This document shows, piece by piece, positions 24,828 through 35,216 of a DNA stretch of 64,000 bases. Each line of letters starts with the position of its first letter. Position 1 is the first letter of the stretch. The translations under genes were made by a program, and so were the position numbers. The stretch comes from Streptomyces sp. HNM0574 (lineage in GTDB: Bacteria; Actinomycetota; Actinomycetes; Streptomycetales; Streptomycetaceae), in contig NZ_JAASAH010000001.1 in assembly GCF_012726235.1 (NCBI RefSeq), positions 62,001-126,000 on the forward strand. Direction: 5' to 3'. The notes beneath the pieces are model-generated. The model had not been told where the DNA came from, ran no database searches, and saw only the letters and a list, made by a program, of their open reading frames with translations.

Positions 24828-27134
24828 ATGATCCAGGCCATCGGCCTCACCAGCGCGCCCCGCCGCCGACAGCGTCCGGCCGTCGACGACCTCACTTTCG
24901 AGGCACGTTCCGGCCGTGTGACCGTGCTGCTCGGCCCCGAAGGCGCAGGCAAGACCAGTGCGTTGCGGCTCCTGCTGCAACTCTGCCCGGGGCGGGGCGT
25001 GGCACTGTTCAACGGCCGCCCCGTGTACCGCGTTCCGCACCCGGCCAGGGAGATCGGCGTCCTGCTCGGGGACGTCCCGGGTCACCCCGCCCGCACCGCC
25101 CGCGGGCATCTGCGCATGCTCACCGCGGTCGTGGGCGTACCGGCCGAGCGGGCCGACGAGGTGCTCGACGTCGTCGGCCTGAGCGGGCTCGCCGACCAGA
25201 AGTTGGGCACCTTCTCGCTCGGCATGGACCGACGGCTCGGCATGGCGACCGCACTCCTCGGCGACCCGCACACCCTCGTCCTCGACGAGCCCACCCACGG
25301 CCTCTCCCCGCGCGAAACCGCCTGGCTGCACGGGCTGCTGAGGGGCTACGCCGAGCAGGGCGGCGCGGTGCTCGTCACCTCCCGCGACCCGCGCGAGGCG
25401 GCCCGCGTCGGGGACCGCGTGGTGTCCGTCGAGGAGGGACGGCTCGTCGCGGACCAGTCCCGCGCCGACTTCGCGCGGACCCGTCTCCGGCCGCGCGTCG
25501 CCGTACGGACCCCGCACGCCGACCGTTTCGCGCTCCTCCTCTCGCAGGAGGCCCGGGCCGCCGACCGGACGGTCGGGCAGCAGGGCCCGCCGATGGAGGT
25601 CGTGCACGAGCGGGGCAGCCGGATCTCGGTGTACGGCAGCAGCTGCGCCGAAGTGGGCGACGTGGCGCACCGGAACGGCATCCTCGTCCACCAACTCGCC
25701 GACGAGATCGGCGATGCGGGCGATTCCTCGGTCCCGGCACCGCTCAACCGTGCCGACGGCCGGCGCACCGCGGTCGTCGCGGCCAGCCGGACCACCGAGG
25801 AGAACGACCCCGTCACGGTCGGGACGAAGACCACGACCGTGGCACGGGTGGCCTCGCCCGCACGCGTCGCGGTCGGTTCCGGCGCGACAACCTCCCGCCT
25901 CGACACCGCCGCCCCCTCGGTCAACTCGCCCTCGACACACGGCAGCTCGGACTCCGTCACACCCACCGAGGCATCGAGCGCGGTCTCCGTCGACGTCGCC
26001 GCCATCCCGGACACCTCCGACGCCGAGGACTCCTCCAGCACCGAGGACACCTCCGCCGCCGCGAAGACCGACGCCCCCGAAGCGGACGCACCGACCTCGG
26101 GTGACGCCACCTGCGATGCCGCCTGCACTACTGAGAGCACGGACGAGAAGCCCGTTCCCGACGGGGCCGGCGAAGAACAGGCCGAGCCCGGCGAGAGCGC
26201 GACCGAGACCCCCGGGGCCGGCGAGCCCGTGAAGGCCGGCAGCGAGACGTCCGCGGTCGAGGGCTCGCCGCTGCCCCCGCGGCTGCACGCCGTGCCGCGG
26301 CCGGGGCCCGCGGCGCCGCTGCTGTACGAACTGCGGCGGCTGGCCGGGGTGCGGACGACCTGGCTCACGTCGGCCGCCGCCGTGTTGGTGGCCCTCGTCG
26401 GCGGCATCGTCCTCGCGCGCACCGGTGCCGGGCTGGGTGCCGGCGCCACGGGTGCGGCGGGGGACGCGGCGCTGTCTCCCGTGCTGCGGCTGCTCACCGG
26501 GTGGCCGGGCGGGGCCGCCTTCGTGGTTCCGCCTGCCGCTGTGGCCGCCGGGTTCCTGGGGGCGCTGGCGTTCGGGCACGAGTTCCGGTACCCGGCGCTG
26601 GCCCCCGCACAGGCACCCGTGCCGCGCAGGCTGGGCCTGCTCCTGGCCAAGCTCCTGGTCTCCGCCGGGCTCGCGGTGGCACTCTGCCTCGCCACCGCCG
26701 TCGTCAACGGGGCAGCGCTGACCGTGCTCTTCGGCAGCGACGTGCTGAAGGAGGGAGCGCAGGGTGCCGCCGCCGGGCTGCCGCTCCAGGCCGTCGCCGT
26801 CGCGCTGTTCACGGTGGGCTGTTCCTGGGCGGGGCTGCTGGCCGCGGGCGTCTTCCGGTCAACGGCCGTGGGAACGGCGGCAGTCGTGGCCATTCCGCTG
26901 CTGGTCACACCGGCCGTGCGCGGGCTGCTCAGCGGCCCGGCGGGCCGTTCCCTGGAGGGGCTGCCGGACCGGCTGGCCGCGCTGCTGTTCGCACCGTGGC
27001 CCTCGCAGGGCGAGGGCTGGGTCGCGGTGGCCGTGCGCCTCGCCTCTCAACCGGCGGGCCGGGCCCTGGCGTTGTCGCTCACAGTTCTTCTCTGCGTATA
27101 CGTGTTCACCTCGCTGCGAAGCCGGGCTCGCTGA
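24828..27134 (+). CDS. ABC transporter: ATPase and permease fused in one chain
   Basis: A 768-residue protein. ATG at 24828 (with GGGAG just before) follows GTG 24825, which is an alternative. The ATPase domain (1-210) has Walker A GPEGAGKTS (36-44), a degenerate signature FSLGMDRRLGMA and Walker B HTLVLDEPTHGLS (149-160). Residues from about 310 to 480 form an acidic Ser/Thr/Ala/Glu-rich linker. A permease of about six helices follows (first helix TTWLTSAAAVLVALVGGIVLA, then further hydrophobic segments to 768), of the ABC-2 type. Such one-chain exporters with ATPase first are uncommon in Streptomyces. The substrate is unknown. It ends at a hairpin, and whiH is next. Confidence 0.85.
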   Translation: MIQAIGLTSAPRRRQRPAVDDLTFEARSGRVTVLLGPEGAGKTSALRLLLQLCPGRGVALFNGRPVYRVPHPAREIGVLLGDVPGHPARTARGHLRMLTAVVGVPAERADEVLDVVGLSGLADQKLGTFSLGMDRRLGMATALLGDPHTLVLDEPTHGLSPRETAWLHGLLRGYAEQGGAVLVTSRDPREAARVGDRVVSVEEGRLVADQSRADFARTRLRPRVAVRTPHADRFALLLSQEARAADRTVGQQGPPMEVVHERGSRISVYGSSCAEVGDVAHRNGILVHQLADEIGDAGDSSVPAPLNRADGRRTAVVAASRTTEENDPVTVGTKTTTVARVASPARVAVGSGATTSRLDTAAPSVNSPSTHGSSDSVTPTEASSAVSVDVAAIPDTSDAEDSSSTEDTSAAAKTDAPEADAPTSGDATCDAACTTESTDEKPVPDGAGEEQAEPGESATETPGAGEPVKAGSETSAVEGSPLPPRLHAVPRPGPAAPLLYELRRLAGVRTTWLTSAAAVLVALVGGIVLARTGAGLGAGATGAAGDAALSPVLRLLTGWPGGAAFVVPPAAVAAGFLGALAFGHEFRYPALAPAQAPVPRRLGLLLAKLLVSAGLAVALCLATAVVNGAALTVLFGSDVLKEGAQGAAAGLPLQAVAVALFTVGCSWAGLLAAGVFRSTAVGTAAVVAIPLLVTPAVRGLLSGPAGRSLEGLPDRLAALLFAPWPSQGEGWVAVAVRLASQPAGRALALSLTVLLCVYVFTSLRSRAR

Positions 27135-27146
27135 GCCCGGTCACGG

Positions 27147-27180
27147 GAAGCGCGCGGTGCCGAGGGGCACCGCGCGCTTC
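27147..27180 (+). terminator. Terminator after the ABC transporter gene
   Basis: A perfect 15-bp stem (GAAGCGCGCGGTGCC at 27147-27161 with 27166-27180) and GAGG loop start 13 nt after the stop codon. This would insulate whiH. Confidence 0.85.
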
Positions 27181-27312
27181 GTCGTGCCGGGGCCGCGTCG
27201 GGGAGCCCGGACGGGAGGCGGGGCGAAGTCGCAGGTCAACTGGGTATGCGGGGAAGGGGAGTCGGGCGCTTGGGGTGGCGGGCGGGGCGCTGTGCGGGGA
27301 CGGCGATTTCGA

Positions 27313-27320
27313 TCCGATAA
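27313..27320 (+). promoter_or_regulatory. Possible sigma-WhiG -10 element before whiH
   Basis: TCCGATAA matches GCCGATAA, the -10 consensus of sigma-WhiG, at 7 of 8 positions and lies 92 nt before the start. In S. coelicolor whiH is a direct WhiG target. I do not see the TAAA -35 element at the expected distance. Confidence 0.4.
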
Positions 27321-27412
27321 GGCGTCAATTGCGCGAGAAGCCCCGATCACCCTTTCGTGTGCTTTTCACCAAAGCCCTCAAGGCGGCAACAAGCGCCGCC
27401 GACAAAGGATGC

Positions 27413-28438
27413 GTGACTACCCTTGCGCACACCATGATGACCGCGGCTCGCCCCGCCGACTCCGGCCTCGGCCAGGGCGAGTACGACCGCTACGCGTACG
27501 CCGAGTCCACCGGCTCGGCCCGAACGACAAGCAACGTCCCCGCCTGGGAGGGCTCCGAGGCTGACATGAACCGTGTGGGCAGGCGCGCCGCCGGAAACCG
27601 GGGCCGTGGTCTGCACGGTCAACTCGTCCAGCAGCTCGGCCAGATGATCGTCTCGGGCGATCTCGGCGCCGACCGTCCGCTCGTCCCCGAGGAGATCGGG
27701 CAGCGCTTCGAGGTCTCGCGGACCGTCGTCCGTGAGTCGCTGCGCGTCCTCGAGGCGAAGGGCCTCGTCAGCGCCCGGCCGAACGTCGGCACCCGGGTCC
27801 GTCCCGTCAGCGACTGGAACCTGCTCGACCCCGACATCATCGAGTGGCGGGCCTTCGGCCCGCAGCGGGAGGACCAGCGCCGCGAACTCCGCGAACTGCG
27901 GGGCACCATCGAGCCGCTGGCCGCCCGGCTCGCCGCCGGCCAGAGCGGGGACGAGGTCCACCAGCGTCTCGCCGACATGGCCGAGATCATGACGCACGCC
28001 CTCGCGCAGGGCGACACCCTCACGTTCGCGCGCGCGGACGCCGAGTTCCACGGCCTCATCCTGCAGATCGCGGGCAACCGCATGCTCGAGCACCTCTCGG
28101 GCATCGTCTCCTCCGCGCTCCAGGTCTCCGGCGGCCCGGCCGTCTGCTGCGAGCGTCCGGGCGAGAAGACCGTGGGCCACCACCAGCGCATCGTCGAGGC
28201 GCTGCGCGCGGGGGAGGGCGGCACCGCCGAGGCGGCGATGCGCCAGCTGCTGGGCGGCACGGAGCGCGCCGCCGCACCGACGGGTGCCTCCGCGGCACCG
28301 GCCGGAGCCGCCGCGCAGGCGAGCGCCCAGCCCGTCCCGGCCGCGCAGGCGGGGGCGCCGGCGCAGCCCGCAGCTCAGGGTGAGCGTCCCGGGGGCAACG
28401 GCGGCGAGCCCGTCGTCCCCGCTCCGCGCGAGCACTGA
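27413..28438 (+). CDS. whiH: Sporulation transcription factor WhiH (GntR/FadR family)
   Basis: A 341-residue regulator needed for sporulation septation in aerial hyphae. GTG at 27413 follows AAAGGA (27403-27408), giving MTTLAHTMMTAAR, the N terminus I recall for WhiH. A poorly conserved arm (1-60) precedes the winged helix (about 62-130; IGQRFEVSRTVVRESLRVLEAKGLV). The FadR-type ligand-binding domain (FCD, about 150-280) has the ELRELRGTIEPLAARLAA and FARADAEFHGLILQIAGNRML motifs. The last 60 residues are Ala/Pro-rich. Position directly before hrdB is the conserved Streptomyces arrangement, and the upstream TCCGATAA supports WhiG control. Confidence 0.95.
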   Translation: MTTLAHTMMTAARPADSGLGQGEYDRYAYAESTGSARTTSNVPAWEGSEADMNRVGRRAAGNRGRGLHGQLVQQLGQMIVSGDLGADRPLVPEEIGQRFEVSRTVVRESLRVLEAKGLVSARPNVGTRVRPVSDWNLLDPDIIEWRAFGPQREDQRRELRELRGTIEPLAARLAAGQSGDEVHQRLADMAEIMTHALAQGDTLTFARADAEFHGLILQIAGNRMLEHLSGIVSSALQVSGGPAVCCERPGEKTVGHHQRIVEALRAGEGGTAEAAMRQLLGGTERAAAPTGASAAPAGAAAQASAQPVPAAQAGAPAQPAAQGERPGGNGGEPVVPAPREH

Positions 28439-28469
28439 TCCGGTTGTCGGCGGCGCGAGTCGCTGTCGT

Positions 28470-28575
28470 GTGAACCGTTCCTGCGTGAACCGTTCCTGCG
28501 GTGTCGGGCCAGGGCGGAGGCGCGTGCCTCCGCCGGCCGGGACCCGTGCGAACTGTTTACGCAGGAACGGTTCAC
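28470..28575. repeat. 15-bp tandem repeat with inverted copy upstream of hrdB
   Basis: GTGAACCGTTCCTGC occurs twice in tandem (28470-28484, 28485-28499) and once inverted (28561-28575). The arms can pair around an inner 9-bp hairpin at 28513-28534, forming a large cruciform or RNA structure. Confidence 0.8.
28513..28534 (+). terminator. Hairpin after whiH
   Basis: A perfect 9-bp stem, GGCGGAGGC (28513-28521) with GCCTCCGCC (28526-28534), and a GCGT tetraloop lie 75 nt after the whiH stop. No T-run follows. It may be the whiH terminator or part of the larger repeat structure. Confidence 0.45.
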
Positions 28576-28813
28576 GTCCGTGTGGCTCCGTGCGGCCGGG
28601 TATTTCCGGCCGCGTCCGGGCCGGTCGCGAAGCCGCGGCCGGCCTCAATGTCCGTAAGAAGCAAGGAAGCTGAGCGTGTCCGGCGGGTTCGCCTGACCGA
28701 TTCGTCCGTCTCAGTCCGCATGCATCCGCATACAGGATGTGACTCGGGCCACGAAGATTGGGCGTAACGCTTCCCGTCACAGTGCGATGACTCAAGAGGT
28801 GACAGCGGCGGAG

Positions 28814-28839
28814 GGAATACGTAAGCCGGGTGTGGCGCT
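28814..28839 (+). promoter_or_regulatory. Candidate sigma-R promoter of hrdB
   Basis: GGAAT (28814-28818), N18 and GCT (28837-28839) fit the sigma-R consensus GGAAT-N18-GTT with one mismatch. The start codon is 93 nt downstream. hrdB is a known sigma-R target in S. coelicolor. Confidence 0.55.
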
Positions 28840-28932
28840 CACACGAGGTCCGGTATTTCTCCACTGCTCAGCCCGCGCCGTCGGTCGATCACGCCGACGG
28901 TCCGCCGTTTCCATCGTTCCGAGAGGTTGTTC

Positions 28933-30552
28933 GTGTCGGCCAGCACATCCCGTACGCTCCCTGCGGAGATCGTCGAGTCCGAGTCTGTGGTGGCGCTCAT
29001 TGAGCGGGGAAAGGCTGAAGGGCAGATCGCCGGCGATGACGTGCGTCGGGCCTTTGAGGCTGACCAGATTCCGCCAACCCAGTGGAAGAACGTTCTGCGC
29101 AGCCTCAACCAGATCCTCGACGAGGAGGGTGTGACGCTGATGGTGAGTGCCGCAGAGGCCCCCAAGCGCACCCGCAAGAGCGTCGCAGCGAAGACCCCGG
29201 CCAAGCGCACCGCTACGAAGTCGGTCGCCAAGAGCACAGCGGCCAAGAGCGCCACGGCCAAGAGCGCCGCGACGAAGAAGAGCGCTTCCGCGGCCCAGCC
29301 CGCGGCGACGGCCGCCCCGGCCGTCTCTGCCGAGAGCCCGGTCGAGGCAGCCGCCCCGTCCGCGCCCGCGAAGAAGGCCGCCGCCAAGAAGACGGCCGCG
29401 AAGAAGACGACGACGGCCAAGAAGGCCGCCGCCGCCCCGAAGAAGACCGCGACGAAGAAGTCCGTCGTCGACGAGATCCTCGAGGCCGAGGACGAGATCG
29501 TCGAGGAGGTCGCGCCGAAGCGTTCGAACAAGCCGGGCGCCGACGACGGCCCGACGGCCGAGGTCAAGAACGAGAACGAGGGTTTCGTCCTCTCCGACGA
29601 CGACGAGGACGACGCCCCCGCGCAGCAGGTCGCCGCCGCGGGCGCCACGGCCGACCCGGTCAAGGACTACCTCAAGCAGATCGGCAAGGTCCCGCTGCTC
29701 AACGCCGAGCAGGAGGTCGAGCTCGCCAAGCGCATCGAGGCCGGCCTGTTCGCCGAGGACAAGCTGGCCACCGAGGAGAAGCTCGCGCCGAAGCTGAAAC
29801 GCGAGCTGGAGATCATCGCCCAGGACGGGCGCCGGGCCAAGAACCACCTGCTGGAGGCCAACCTCCGTCTCGTGGTCTCGCTGGCCAAGCGCTACACCGG
29901 GCGCGGCATGCTCTTCCTGGACCTGATCCAGGAGGGCAACCTCGGTCTGATCCGCGCGGTCGAGAAGTTCGACTACACCAAGGGCTACAAGTTCTCGACG
30001 TACGCGACGTGGTGGATCCGTCAGGCCATCACCCGCGCCATGGCCGACCAGGCCCGGACCATCCGGATCCCGGTCCACATGGTCGAGGTCATCAACAAGC
30101 TCGCGCGCGTCCAGCGCCAGATGCTCCAGGACCTGGGCCGTGAGCCCACTCCGGAGGAGCTGGCCAAGGAGCTCGACATGACCCCGGAGAAGGTCGTCGA
30201 GGTCCAGAAGTACGGCCGCGAGCCGATCTCCCTGCACACCCCGCTGGGTGAGGACGGCGACAGCGAGTTCGGTGACCTCATCGAGGACTCCGAGGCGGTC
30301 GTCCCCGCCGACGCCGTGAGCTTCACGCTGCTCCAGGAGCAGCTGCACTCGGTGCTCGACACCCTGAGCGAGCGCGAGGCGGGCGTCGTCTCGATGCGCT
30401 TCGGTCTGACCGACGGGCAGCCGAAGACGCTCGACGAGATCGGCAAGGTCTACGGGGTCACGCGTGAGCGGATCCGGCAGATCGAGTCGAAGACGATGTC
30501 GAAGCTGCGGCACCCGTCCCGGTCCCAGGTCCTGCGCGACTACCTGGACTGA
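28933..30552 (+). CDS. hrdB: Principal sigma factor HrdB
   Basis: A 539-residue RpoD-type sigma factor. GTG at 28933 gives [10 protein letters not shown], with GAGAGG 6 nt before it; a TTG 6 nt upstream is less likely. Residues 1-75 are region 1.1 ([25 protein letters not shown]). About 80-185 is a Lys/Ala-rich tract with repeated AAKKT and TAKK units, then an acidic segment. Region 1.2 starts at [16 protein letters not shown]. Regions 2.1-2.4 follow ([47 protein letters not shown]), and 3 and 4 end with [21 protein letters not shown]. It directs RNA polymerase to housekeeping promoters. It ends at a strong terminator. Confidence 0.98.
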   Translation: MSASTSRTLPAEIVESESVVALIERGKAEGQIAGDDVRRAFEADQIPPTQWKNVLRSLNQILDEEGVTLMVSAAEAPKRTRKSVAAKTPAKRTATKSVAKSTAAKSATAKSAATKKSASAAQPAATAAPAVSAESPVEAAAPSAPAKKAAAKKTAAKKTTTAKKAAAAPKKTATKKSVVDEILEAEDEIVEEVAPKRSNKPGADDGPTAEVKNENEGFVLSDDDEDDAPAQQVAAAGATADPVKDYLKQIGKVPLLNAEQEVELAKRIEAGLFAEDKLATEEKLAPKLKRELEIIAQDGRRAKNHLLEANLRLVVSLAKRYTGRGMLFLDLIQEGNLGLIRAVEKFDYTKGYKFSTYATWWIRQAITRAMADQARTIRIPVHMVEVINKLARVQRQMLQDLGREPTPEELAKELDMTPEKVVEVQKYGREPISLHTPLGEDGDSEFGDLIEDSEAVVPADAVSFTLLQEQLHSVLDTLSEREAGVVSMRFGLTDGQPKTLDEIGKVYGVTRERIRQIESKTMSKLRHPSRSQVLRDYLD

Positions 30553-30578
30553 CGCGACGGTCAGGAACGATGGCAGGC

Positions 30579-30615
30579 GAAGGCCGCCGGTCCCCGCAAG
30601 GGGCCGGCGGCCTTC
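30579..30615 (+). terminator. hrdB terminator
   Basis: The stem GAAGGCCGCCGG (30579-30590), a bulged T and CCCC pair with 30600-30615 around a GCAA tetraloop. It begins 27 nt after the hrdB stop. Confidence 0.9.
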
Positions 30616-30764
30616 GTCGTGTGCGGGCAGCGGGTATTACGGCGTACGTGCCCCGGTGGTATTCGGCCACCTGAAGGCACCTTCCCGTCCTGCTTCCGGA
30701 TGCGGTTGCGGTCGGTTCGGATCACTGTGGGTGGTCACGGAACCCCGTACGGTCAGGAGGCCGA

Positions 30765-31661
30765 ATGCGTTCCCCTCGTGCTTTGCAGGTCCTGACACCT
30801 GTGGTCATCGGTGTGCTCGGCGGAGCGCTGCTCACGCCGCAGGCCTTCGCGGCCGGCGGCGAAGATCCGCCACGTGACTGGACGGCCGCGTCCGATGCCT
30901 CCGGCGCGCAGGACGCCCGTGACGGGCTGGTGGTGGGCGGCCGCTCGGTCAGCGTCGCGGACAACCCGTGGACCGTCGCGCTGGCCAGCCGTGACCGGTT
31001 CGGGGAGAAGCGTTCCGGCCAGTTCTGCGGCGGTGCGGTCGTCGGCACCCGTACGGTCGTCACCGCGGCGCACTGCCTGGGCAAGCAGGTGCTCGGCGGG
31101 GAGGTGGAGAACGTGCCCGACCTGCGGGTGATCGCCGGGCGGGACGATCTGAACACCGACGCGGGGCGGGAGTTGAAGATCGAGAAGTCCTGGGTGAACC
31201 CGGAGTACAACAGCGGCTCGAACGGCGGGGACGTCGCGGTGCTCACGCTGGCGGAGTCGCTGCCGGAGTCCTCGGTCATCCCGATGGCGGAGGAGGGCGA
31301 CCCGGGCTACGAGCCGGGCGCCAGGGCCCGGGTGCTCGGCTGGGGTGACACCACGGGCAAGGGCACGTACTCGACGGGGCTGCGCGCGGCCGGGCTGCGG
31401 ATGGTCTCGGACGAGGAGTGCGCACGCGCCTATCCGGGTGGTCAGGACGGGCGGTTCGAGAAGGCGACCATGGTGTGCGCCGGGGTCCCGGAGGGCGGCA
31501 AGGACGCCTGCCAGGGCGACAGCGGCGGGCCGCTCGTCGCCGGGGGACGGCTGGTGGGGCTGGTCTCCTGGGGCACCGGCTGCGGTGAGCAGGGGTATCC
31601 GGGGGTGTACACCCGGGTGTCGGCCGTGGCGGACCTGGCCAGGCAGCACGGCGGCGGCTGA
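30765..31661 (+). CDS. Secreted trypsin-like serine protease (S1)
   Basis: A 298-residue exported protease. AGGAGG (30755-30760) precedes ATG 30765. The Sec signal peptide is residues 1-29 (MRSPRAL... to TPQAFA), with likely cleavage after AFA. A short propeptide-like segment follows, then the mature start near LVVGGRSVSV. The catalytic triad is His in VVTAAHCLG, Asp in GGDVAVLTL and Ser in CQGDSGGPLV. The cysteines that pair in S1 proteases are present (FCGGAVV/AAHC, MVCAG/GDSGG, GTGC). It should act outside the cell. It stands alone between two strong hairpins. Confidence 0.93.
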   Translation: MRSPRALQVLTPVVIGVLGGALLTPQAFAAGGEDPPRDWTAASDASGAQDARDGLVVGGRSVSVADNPWTVALASRDRFGEKRSGQFCGGAVVGTRTVVTAAHCLGKQVLGGEVENVPDLRVIAGRDDLNTDAGRELKIEKSWVNPEYNSGSNGGDVAVLTLAESLPESSVIPMAEEGDPGYEPGARARVLGWGDTTGKGTYSTGLRAAGLRMVSDEECARAYPGGQDGRFEKATMVCAGVPEGGKDACQGDSGGPLVAGGRLVGLVSWGTGCGEQGYPGVYTRVSAVADLARQHGGG

Positions 31662-31676
31662 GGCGTCGGAGCGCGC

Positions 31677-31718
31677 GAAGGGGCGGCCACCCGGTGGGTA
31701 CCGGGTGGCCGCCCCTTC
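31677..31718. terminator. Shared terminator, protease gene and DUF7455 gene
   Basis: A perfect 19-bp stem (GAAGGGGCGGCCACCCGGT at 31677-31695 with 31700-31718) and GGGT loop lie between two converging genes. Confidence 0.9.
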
Positions 31719-31780
31719 ATGTCCGGCTCAGAGCCGGTCCGAGCTCGTCGGATGGGGCGCTGTCGGAGCGCTCCGCGCCG

Positions 31781-32011
31781 TCAGCGTTCCTCGTCGGTCA
31801 CGGACGCCGGAGTCGCGGTGAGCTTCTCCGTCTCGTCCTGTATCTCCGCGGCGATCTTCTTGAGCTCCGGCTCGAACTTACGCCCGTGGTGGGCGCAGAA
31901 GAGCAGCTCTCCGCCGCTGAGCAGAACGACGCGCAGGTAGGCCTGGGCGTTGCACCGGTCGCACCGGTCGGCGGCCGTCAGCGGGGTCGCGGGGGTCAGA
32001 ACAGTAGTCAA
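31781..32011 (-). CDS. DUF7455 small zinc-binding protein
   Basis: A 76-residue protein. The TTG at 32011 gives MTTVLTPATPLTAADRCDRC, the N terminus I recall from other Streptomyces; GAAGAGG precedes it, and the frame stays open upstream. A CDRC pair (about residues 16-19) and FCAHH (about 38-42) could bind zinc. The rest is helical (KFEPELKKIAAEIQDETEKL). No function is known to me. The same protein lies near hrdB and parE in many Streptomyces. Confidence 0.85.
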   Translation of the reverse strand: MTTVLTPATPLTAADRCDRCNAQAYLRVVLLSGGELLFCAHHGRKFEPELKKIAAEIQDETEKLTATPASVTDEER

Positions 32012-32475
32012 CGTCGCCTCTTCTCTAGCTCGACGAGCTGTCGTACCAGGGTCAACACACAACCAGGCCGAAAACGTTCCCGCTCTCAGCGATTCCTCGA
32101 AAAAAATTCTGGCGAGGCGGTCGCACGTTGCCGGGTGGCGGCGAATGAGCCGTATTGCTGGTCTCTTGCTTCACGTTGTTCGTGGCTGTTGTTCGGTTGT
32201 TGTGCCGCGTCCGGGGTGTGCCCTCCGGAGGCCCTCGCAGGTCCCGGCGGGTTGTCCCTTCGTGTCTGAGGACGTGCCCGGAGCCTAAATGGTTCATGCC
32301 TCGAAGGGAACGTGATGTTTCCGGCAGCCCCCAGATGTTATCGAACGGGTAATCGACTCTGGGCTAGCATGAACCGTCTCCTGGGTGGCGTGACACGGGC
32401 TCTCCCGGGCCTCGGTACCCTCTGATCCGGCACTCCAGCCACCATCGAGCAGAATTCAGCGAGGAGCGAACCCGC
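32012..32475. other. Divergent DUF7455/parE intergenic region
   Basis: This 464-nt region carries promoters for both genes. Visible items are the palindrome AGCTCG-A-CGAGCT (32027-32039), an A7 tract in the loop between CCTCG (32095-32099) and CGAGG (32113-32117), T-rich GTTGTTCG repeats near 32175-32205, and a TAGCAT -10-like hexamer (32365-32370) before parE. No gene was found. Confidence 0.55.
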
Positions 32476-34605
<2,130 letters not shown>

Positions 34606-34651
34606 TCCCGCGCCGTCCCCGCCCCGGTGTTCCCGGGGCGGGGACGCGGGA
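34606..34651 (+). terminator. parE terminator
   Basis: A 13-bp stem (GTCCCCGCCCCGG at 34615-34627 with 34633-34645) with a 5-nt loop, extended by TCCCGC/GCGGGA at its base, begins right after the stop. Confidence 0.85.
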
Positions 34652-34718
34652 CCACCTGAAATGGTGAACCGGCCGGAATGCCCCGGCCGTGATCTTGCGC
34701 TTCTGTCCATCCTGAGGC

Positions 34719-35216
34719 ATGCGCATCGACGACCCCTGGCGTGACGTCCACACCTGTGGTGTGGGCGGAGCCGAACCACCCCCGCCCGCCGCCCGCCCCG
34801 CCCCCGTACCGGGCCCACGGGAGCCGTCGGCGGAGCGGACGTCCGCGCGGGAGGCGGACGACGCGCAGGCCGCGGTCTATCTCGCCGTGCACCGCAGCCC
34901 GGCCTTCCGCGAAGTACGCGACCGCTACCGGCGGTTCGTGCTGCCCGCGACGCTCGCCTTCCTGCTCTGGTACTTCGGCTACGTCGTCGCCGCGACCGCG
35001 CTGCCCGGGGTGATGGCACGGCCGGTCGCCGGGGTGCTGAACGTCGGGATGCTGGCCGGGCTCGGGCAGTTCGCCAGCACCTTCCTGCTGACCTGGGCGT
35101 ACGCGCGGCACGCGCGGCTGCGCCGGGACCGGCTCGCGCTCGAACTGCGCTGGGAGACGCAGGAGATGACGCGGGGCGCGGGCCAGGTGCGCGAGCGGCG
35201 GGAGGCGCTGCGGTGA
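34719..35216 (+). CDS. DUF485 membrane protein
   Basis: A 165-residue protein. After a disordered Pro-rich arm (1-55) comes the DUF485 fold: VYLAVHRSPAFREVRDRYRRF followed by two membrane helices (VLPATLAFLLWYFGYVVAA and LNVGMLAGLGQFASTFLLTWAYA) and a basic helix. DUF485 proteins are small partners encoded with ActP/MctP-type monocarboxylate symporters. The stop overlaps the next gene's start by 4 nt (GTGA), so the two are translated together. Confidence 0.9.
   Translation: MRIDDPWRDVHTCGVGGAEPPPPAARPAPVPGPREPSAERTSAREADDAQAAVYLAVHRSPAFREVRDRYRRFVLPATLAFLLWYFGYVVAATALPGVMARPVAGVLNVGMLAGLGQFASTFLLTWAYARHARLRRDRLALELRWETQEMTRGAGQVRERREALR

Larger units (their letters stand above)
28439..28932. 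other. whiH-hrdB intergenic region
   Basis: This 494-nt region contains the tandem-and-inverted 15-bp repeats with an inner hairpin, a sigma-R-type promoter, and otherwise no gene. In S. coelicolor hrdB has more than one promoter; I could place only the sigma-R-like one with some confidence. Confidence 0.65.

Noticed and set aside
28501..28767. Short plus-strand open frame between whiH and hrdB
   Set aside because: No ribosome site or conserved content, and it overlaps the repeat structure.
32052..32297. Minus-strand small open frame upstream of the DUF7455 gene
   Set aside because: No ribosome site and no conserved motif; the stretch looks like the leader of the divergent genes.
32338..32370. 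Promoter of parE as TTATCG plus TAGCAT
   Set aside because: The spacer of 21 nt is too long. TAGCAT may be a real -10, but the pair cannot be supported.
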